Below are positions 7,883-11,079 of a stretch of 11,079 nt of DNA, one piece after another. The position numbers and the translations under genes were made by a program. Below the pieces are notes generated by a model. It ran no database searches. It was not told where the DNA came from and saw only the letters and a list, made by a program, of their open reading frames with translations. Position 1 is the stretch's first letter, and each line of letters starts with the position of its first letter. Source of the stretch: Candidatus Blautia equi (GTDB taxonomy: Bacteria > Bacillota > Clostridia > Lachnospirales > Lachnospiraceae); NCBI GenBank assembly GCA_018064695.1, contig JAGHUU010000299.1, positions 1-11,079 on the forward strand, given 5' to 3'.

Positions 7883-7907
7883 TTTTTCTCTCCTCTTTCC
7901 TGCTGTT

Positions 7908-8660
7908 TCAATTCACCTTAGCTACTTCGTTTCCGAATCTGTCATAGATCACATCGCCGTTGGTCAGCATGTAATCGCCCCCGCGGATCAGTTCCGCATA
8001 CTCCTGGATTGAGGTCAGGCGCTTTTTAAAAAGTACGCCGCCGCCAAAGAGATTTGTGGAGTGAACATCGGATCCTGCGGTCATTGGGAAATTGTGTTCC
8101 TTTGCATAGGCGATGGCTTTTGTATCAAAGGCAGGATCGTTGTGGGAGGTGCTTTTGTGATTGGAATGGGTGGCGTTGATGGCCTCCACCGCATGGGCAT
8201 ATTCCGGATACAGCCGGATCTCGGGGATGTACCATTCCTCTCTGTATGGATGGGCATGTACCAGGAAACCGCCTGCTGCGGAGACGATCTCAAAATGCTC
8301 CTTCACACCGGCAGTTCTAAGCTCCGGATGAGCCTTCAGCCATTCCGGGCTGACACCGTAGGTCAGGAATTCCGTGGCATCAAAGCCGGCTTCGTAGCCC
8401 CAGAAGACATCCAGGTCGTGCTCTTTTCCGTAAGCCAGGGCTTCCTCATAACCCACAATAAACTGATCCACCCACTCTTCCCACGGAAGATCGCGGGAAA
8501 CGGCGGTGTTTCCGCCCCAGTTGTGCTCGGTGATGATGATGCCCGCGTAGCCGTATTCCTTTGCGGCTCTGGCCATCTCCTCCCCTGTGCAGCGTGCGCA
8601 GGCGCTTCCGCGTTTTGTGTGGAGATGGGTCTCATATAAATATTTATAGTCCTGATACAT
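7908..8660 (-). CDS. PHP-domain metal-dependent phosphoesterase-like protein
   Basis: A 250-residue single-domain protein of the PHP superfamily (relatives include histidinol phosphatase and polymerase-associated PHP domains). All metal-binding motifs are present in order: HLHT (His12, His14), TEHNW (Glu45, His46), GYEAGFD (Glu90), HAHPYR (His135, His137) and GSDVH (Asp198, His200). This predicts a trinuclear metal centre and phosphoester hydrolysis in the cytoplasm; the substrate is not identifiable. It is not likely to be the histidine-pathway enzyme, since no his genes are nearby. ATG 8660 has AGAGG 7 bases upstream. It lies 37 bases after the nucleobase permease and 25 bases before the SGNH hydrolase, so all three may be co-transcribed; the close coupling to the hydrolase suggests consecutive steps on one compound (inference). 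Confidence 0.9.
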   Translation of the reverse strand: MYQDYKYLYETHLHTKRGSACARCTGEEMARAAKEYGYAGIIITEHNWGGNTAVSRDLPWEEWVDQFIVGYEEALAYGKEHDLDVFWGYEAGFDATEFLTYGVSPEWLKAHPELRTAGVKEHFEIVSAAGGFLVHAHPYREEWYIPEIRLYPEYAHAVEAINATHSNHKSTSHNDPAFDTKAIAYAKEHNFPMTAGSDVHSTNLFGGGVLFKKRLTSIQEYAELIRGGDYMLTNGDVIYDRFGNEVAKVN

Positions 8661-8697
8661 GATGAACCTCTTTTTTACTTTCTATTTTAATCCCGGA

Positions 8698-10050
8698 TCA
8701 GAGAAGGATGTACTTCAGCACAAACAGAATTGCGAGGACGTACATAAGTCCTGTGATGCTCTTTCTTTTGCCGGCGATTACGTTGATCACTACATAGGAG
8801 ATAACGCCCACTGCGATACCCTCGGAAATGCTGTAGGTGAGAGGCATGAAAAGCAGGCAGAGATATGCAGGGATGGCCTCTGTCATATCCTCAAAGCTGA
8901 TCTCCACAACTGCGCTGATCATAAGGAATCCTACAAAGATCAGGGCCGGTGCGGTGGCAAAGCTTGGGATGGTGGTGAATACAGGTGCCAGGAACAGGGA
9001 CAGAAGGAACAGGGCTCCGGTCACAATGGAGGCAAGTCCGGTTCTGCCGCCCTCTGCCACACCGGAGGAGCTCTCTACGAATGTGGTGGTGGTGGAGGTT
9101 CCGAGGATCGCACCTGCGGAGGTAGCGATGGCATCTGCCAGAAGGGCTTCCTTGATTCTTGGGAGACGTCCGCGCTCATCCAGCATGTTAGCCTTGTTAG
9201 CCACGCCGATGAGGGTTCCCAGTGTATCAAACATATCTACAAATAAGAAGGAGAACATGATAATGATGAAATCAACGAGATTGAAATCGATCTTGCTGAA
9301 GTTGAAGCACTGACCGGCAGTCTCCTTGATGGCCCAGATATCAAAGCTTCCCCAGGATGGGATCAGGGAGTAGAATCCGGCCTCAGGTGTTACCTGATAA
9401 ATACCTGCCTTCTGGCAGATAATGCCGAGGATCCAGGTGATAATGATGCCGTAAAGCATAGCGCCTTTTACTTTCTTTACGTACATAATAGAGATGATCA
9501 GAAGACCAACAATGGCCAGCAGCGCACTGATTCCAACAGTATGGAAGTTCTCACGGAAGTTTACAAGGGTTACAAGTGTGGCACTGTCCACAACGATATT
9601 GGCATTCTGCAGACCAATGAAGGCGCAGAAAAGACCGATACCTACGGATACACCTTTTTTCAGCTGCAGCGGGATGGCATTGAAGATGGCCTCGCGCACG
9701 TTGGTGACGGAGAGGACAATGAAGATCAGACCTTCCACAAATACAGCCAGAAGGGCAAACTGCCAGCTGTATCCCATGGTGCCGCAGATGGTATATGCAA
9801 AGAATGCGTTAAGTCCAAGTCCCGGTGCCAGCGCAAATGGATAGTTTGCCATAAACGCCATTAAAAAGCATCCCAGGAAGGAGGACAGCGCGGTGGCTGT
9901 GAGGATCGCATTCGGGTTCATGCCGGAGGCGGATAAGATAGACGGGTTTACGGCCAGAATATAGGCCATGGTCATAAATGTGGTGATGCCGGCTACGATC
10001 TCTGTACGTACATTCGTGCCGCGTTCGCTCAGTTTGAAAAATTGATCCAT
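8698..10050 (-). CDS. NCS2-family nucleobase permease, AzgA/PbuG-like
   Basis: Membrane transporter of 450 residues, probably importing hypoxanthine, guanine or adenine by cation symport. Family marks: N-terminal GTNVRTEIVAGITTFMTMAY (11-30), APGLGLNAFFAY (75-86), the acidic MFDTLGTLIGV (273-283) and the Thr/Ser-rich GTSTTTTFVESSSG (317-330) that continues into VAEGGRTG. These are typical of the AzgA branch rather than the UraA or xanthine branches. About twelve membrane helices are expected. The frame is open to 10116, but ATG 10050 is chosen: it starts the conserved family N-terminus and has AAAGGGG (10067-10061) upstream at 10 bases. A structured leader and hairpin precede it and may regulate it. 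Exact purine specificity cannot be decided from sequence alone. Confidence 0.93.
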   Translation of the reverse strand: MDQFFKLSERGTNVRTEIVAGITTFMTMAYILAVNPSILSASGMNPNAILTATALSSFLGCFLMAFMANYPFALAPGLGLNAFFAYTICGTMGYSWQFALLAVFVEGLIFIVLSVTNVREAIFNAIPLQLKKGVSVGIGLFCAFIGLQNANIVVDSATLVTLVNFRENFHTVGISALLAIVGLLIISIMYVKKVKGAMLYGIIITWILGIICQKAGIYQVTPEAGFYSLIPSWGSFDIWAIKETAGQCFNFSKIDFNLVDFIIIMFSFLFVDMFDTLGTLIGVANKANMLDERGRLPRIKEALLADAIATSAGAILGTSTTTTFVESSSGVAEGGRTGLASIVTGALFLLSLFLAPVFTTIPSFATAPALIFVGFLMISAVVEISFEDMTEAIPAYLCLLFMPLTYSISEGIAVGVISYVVINVIAGKRKSITGLMYVLAILFVLKYILL

Positions 10051-10083
10051 AATTTTTCTTCCCCTTTGGTTTTTTAGTTTTCC

Positions 10084-10100
10084 GGAAGGCGGCGCCTTCC
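10084..10100 (-). repeat. Leader hairpin before the nucleobase permease
   Basis: GGAAGGC and GCCTTCC form a perfect 7-bp stem around a 3-base loop, 33 bases upstream of ATG 10050. No T-run follows on either strand, so it is not an ordinary terminator. In the minus-strand transcript its CTTCC could instead pair with GGAAG of the ribosome binding site, giving a possible translational switch. Confidence 0.5.
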
Positions 10101-10140
10101 CTAATAAAATATACACCTCTTCCCCTCAAAAGAAAAGAGG

Positions 10141-10210
10141 GACTGTTCACGCCTGAATCACTTTCTCCGGTCACCTAATCAGCAAGTGATTAGGTGCCGT
10201 GTGAACTGTT
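10141..10210 (-). ncRNA. Structured leader element, possible unclassified regulatory RNA
   Basis: The outer stem GTTCAC/GTGAAC (10145-10150 with 10201-10206, extended beyond a T-T mismatch) encloses a perfect 10-bp hairpin (10172-10181 with 10187-10196, 5-base loop) that extends by CGG/CCG past one bulge. A second, mutually exclusive pairing is possible between 10156-10163 (AATCACTT) and 10184-10191 (AAGTGATT). The element starts where transcription from the candidate permease promoter should begin. The purine riboswitch core (the U- and A-rich junctions and the GG/CC loop-loop contact) is not seen, nor any other riboswitch class that I can recognise. A palindromic repeat element with no regulatory role is the alternative. 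Confidence 0.45.
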
Positions 10211-10216
10211 ACATTT

Positions 10217-10244
10217 ATTGTACTTTTCCTTCTTTGCTCGTCAT
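10217..10244 (-). promoter_or_regulatory. Candidate promoter of the nucleobase permease operon
   Basis: On the minus strand ATGACG (10244-10239), a 16-base spacer and TACAAT (10222-10217) resemble a vegetative promoter with a start near 10210. The resulting leader of about 160 bases begins with the folded element. The upstream edge lies 3 bases from the distal LexA box. Confidence 0.45.
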
Positions 10245-10247
10245 TAT

Positions 10248-10261
10248 CGAACGCGTGTTCG
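10248..10261. promoter_or_regulatory. LexA (SOS) box 1
   Basis: CGAAC-GCGT-GTTCG is a perfect palindrome in its arms and matches the Gram-positive LexA operator CGAAC-N4-GTTCG. It lies 33 bp (centre to centre) upstream of the second box, about three helical turns, and just upstream of the leftward permease promoter. Confidence 0.88.
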
Positions 10262-10271
10262 TATTTTTGTA

Positions 10272-10299
10272 TTGACTTTTCGAACGTGTGTTCTATAAT
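10272..10299 (+). promoter_or_regulatory. Promoter of the SOS mutagenesis operon
   Basis: TTGACT (10272-10277), a 16-base spacer and a perfect TATAAT (10294-10299) form a strong vegetative promoter, with a start near 10306 and a 26-base leader before TTG 10332. The spacer is occupied by a LexA box, so tight repression without DNA damage is expected. Confidence 0.85.
10281..10294. promoter_or_regulatory. LexA (SOS) box 2, inside the promoter spacer
   Basis: CGAAC-GTGT-GTTCT matches the LexA operator with one arm mismatch. It sits between the -35 and -10 elements, touching the first base of TATAAT, the classical position for blocking RNA polymerase. Confidence 0.88.
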
Positions 10300-10315
10300 A
10301 GAGACAGATCAGAAA

Positions 10316-10325
10316 AAAGGAGGTG
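10316..10325 (+). promoter_or_regulatory. Strong ribosome binding site selecting a TTG start
   Basis: AAAGGAGGTG is a near-complete Shine-Dalgarno sequence. The GTG at 10323 is part of it and so cannot be the start; TTG 10332 lies 8 bases after GGAGG. Confidence 0.75.
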
Positions 10326-10331
10326 GAGCCA

Positions 10332-10625
10332 TTGAGCATCCCAGCTACGTTAAGAAAAGAAAAAGTATATATCAAAGTCACTTCCGACTTTGACGCCACC
10401 GGATATATGCAGCCCCGTTTCATCACCTGGTCAGACGGCCGCATCTTCCGCATCGATCAGGTTACGGATTTCCGACCGGCCGGGGCCATCGGTTCCCCGC
10501 ACAACTGCGACTGTTACACCATCCGGGTGAACGGAAAGGCGCGGCATCTGTTTTTTGAGCGCACAGATCCCCTGTTCCGAAGCCTTGTAGGCCGCTGGTT
10601 TGTGGAACGCAGCACAGAGTTATGA
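10332..10625 (+). CDS. Small SOS-regulated protein of unknown function, upstream of UmuC-like polymerase
   Basis: A 97-residue protein from TTG 10332, chosen because a strong ribosome site ends 6 bases before it. It starts SIPATLRKEKVYIKVTSDFD and has alternating hydrophobic strands (RFITWSDGRIFRIDQVTDF, CYTIRVNGKARHLFFER) and an aromatic end (GRWFVER), suggesting a small all-beta fold. There is no signal peptide or membrane helix. I do not recognise a named family; a small gene ahead of a UmuC-like gene recalls the yolD-uvrX arrangement of Bacillus, but no sequence likeness to YolD is claimed. It is the first gene behind the double LexA-box promoter, and its TGA overlaps the polymerase ATG (ATGA), so the two are translationally coupled. 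A role as a polymerase partner or SOS accessory factor is inference. Confidence 0.85.
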   Translation: MSIPATLRKEKVYIKVTSDFDATGYMQPRFITWSDGRIFRIDQVTDFRPAGAIGSPHNCDCYTIRVNGKARHLFFERTDPLFRSLVGRWFVERSTEL

Positions 10626-11079
10626 ATAATATGACGAACACAAAAGAACGCACTTATATTGCCATAGATTTAAAAAGCTTTTATGCATCCGTGGAATGCA
10701 CCGCCAGAGGGCTGGATCCCCTGACTACCAATCTTGTGGTGGCGGATGAGTCCCGCACGGAAAAGACCATCTGTCTGGCCGTATCCCCATCCCTTAAGGC
10801 CTACGGAATTTCCGGCCGTGCCAGACTTTTTGAGGTGATCCAGCGGGTGAGGGAAGTGAATGATGAGCGCCGCAGCCGGGCGCCGGGGCGGAAGTTCTCC
10901 TCTTCTTCCTTTGATGATCCTGCGCTGCAGGCAGATGCCTCTCTGGAGCTCGCCTACATCACTGCTACGCCCAGAATGCAGCTTTATATGGATTATTCCA
11001 CGCAGATCTACAATATTTATCTGAAATATATCGCTCCTACGGATATTCATGTTTATTCCATTGATGAGGTCTTTATTGA
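10622..11079 (+). CDS. Y-family translesion DNA polymerase, UmuC-like, cut by the right edge
   Basis: The first 152 residues of an error-prone polymerase that copies past DNA lesions in the cytoplasm. Catalytic motif 1 is IAIDLKSFYASVE (Asp16; Phe20-Tyr21 near the steric gate), and catalytic motif 2 is HVYSIDEVFI (Asp148, Glu149) at the very end of the window. DLKSFYASVE is closer to UmuC/UvrX-like Gram-positive polymerases than to the DAFFASVE of DinB (Pol IV). The thumb, little finger and clamp-binding motif lie beyond the edge. ATG 10622 overlaps the previous stop as ATGA; its own ribosome site is weak, and ATG 10631 is an alternative. Control by the double LexA boxes upstream supports an SOS mutagenesis role. 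No umuD-like gene is visible, as is common in Firmicutes. Confidence 0.93.
   Translation, partial: MNNMTNTKERTYIAIDLKSFYASVECTARGLDPLTTNLVVADESRTEKTICLAVSPSLKAYGISGRARLFEVIQRVREVNDERRSRAPGRKFSSSSFDDPALQADASLELAYITATPRMQLYMDYSTQIYNIYLKYIAPTDIHVYSIDEVFI

Noticed and set aside
10051..10210. Purine riboswitch upstream of the nucleobase permease
   Set aside because: I searched the leader for the three-way junction with its conserved U/A-rich joining segments and paired loops and did not find it; only an unclassified fold is supported.
10670..11050. Minus-strand open frame of 126 codons at the right edge
   Set aside because: It is antisense to the Y-family polymerase, whose catalytic motifs are clear in the plus frame.

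Overview
The window looks like a chromosomal segment of a gut-type Firmicute, most probably a Lachnospiraceae-like Clostridium relative. The basis is: a CUT1 sugar transporter without its own ATPase next to a cupin/AraC regulator, Gram-positive LexA boxes of the CGAAC-N4-GTTCG type, strong AGGAGG-type ribosome binding sites, a TTG start, and mixed base composition with AT-rich intergenic regions. The genus cannot be fixed from sequence reading alone.

Left part (1-5112): a minus-strand operon for carbohydrate uptake. In transcription order it holds a very large membrane-anchored solute-binding protein with carbohydrate-binding-like N-terminal domains, a MalF/LplB-type permease, a MalG/YtcP-type permease, and the first codons of a fourth gene that runs off the left edge. 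A plus-strand AraC-family regulator with an N-terminal cupin (5113-6081) lies divergent to it and is its likely regulator. The region between them holds candidate promoters for both directions and a small inverted repeat. No ATP-binding subunit is encoded here.

Middle part (6083-10050): a long near-perfect hairpin ending in a T-run separates the AraC gene from a convergent minus-strand gene set. In transcription order that set is an NCS2/AzgA-type nucleobase permease, a PHP-domain metallophosphoesterase and a large SGNH hydrolase. The gaps are 37 and 25 bases, so they could be one transcript. The mixture of functions is unusual and the joint role is not known.

Right part (10051-11079): a 281-base divergent control region. 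Leftward it holds a candidate promoter and a structured leader with mutually exclusive pairings ahead of the nucleobase permease. Rightward it holds a strong promoter with two LexA (SOS) boxes, 33 bp centre to centre. This drives a small unknown protein (TTG start) overlapping by ATGA a Y-family, UmuC-like translesion polymerase that is cut by the right edge. This is the clearest regulatory circuit in the window: a DNA-damage-inducible mutagenesis operon.

No tRNA, rRNA, CRISPR array, transposase or prophage gene was seen. The most novel-looking items are the structured leader upstream of the permease, the small SOS-coregulated protein, and the long hairpin between the convergent genes.
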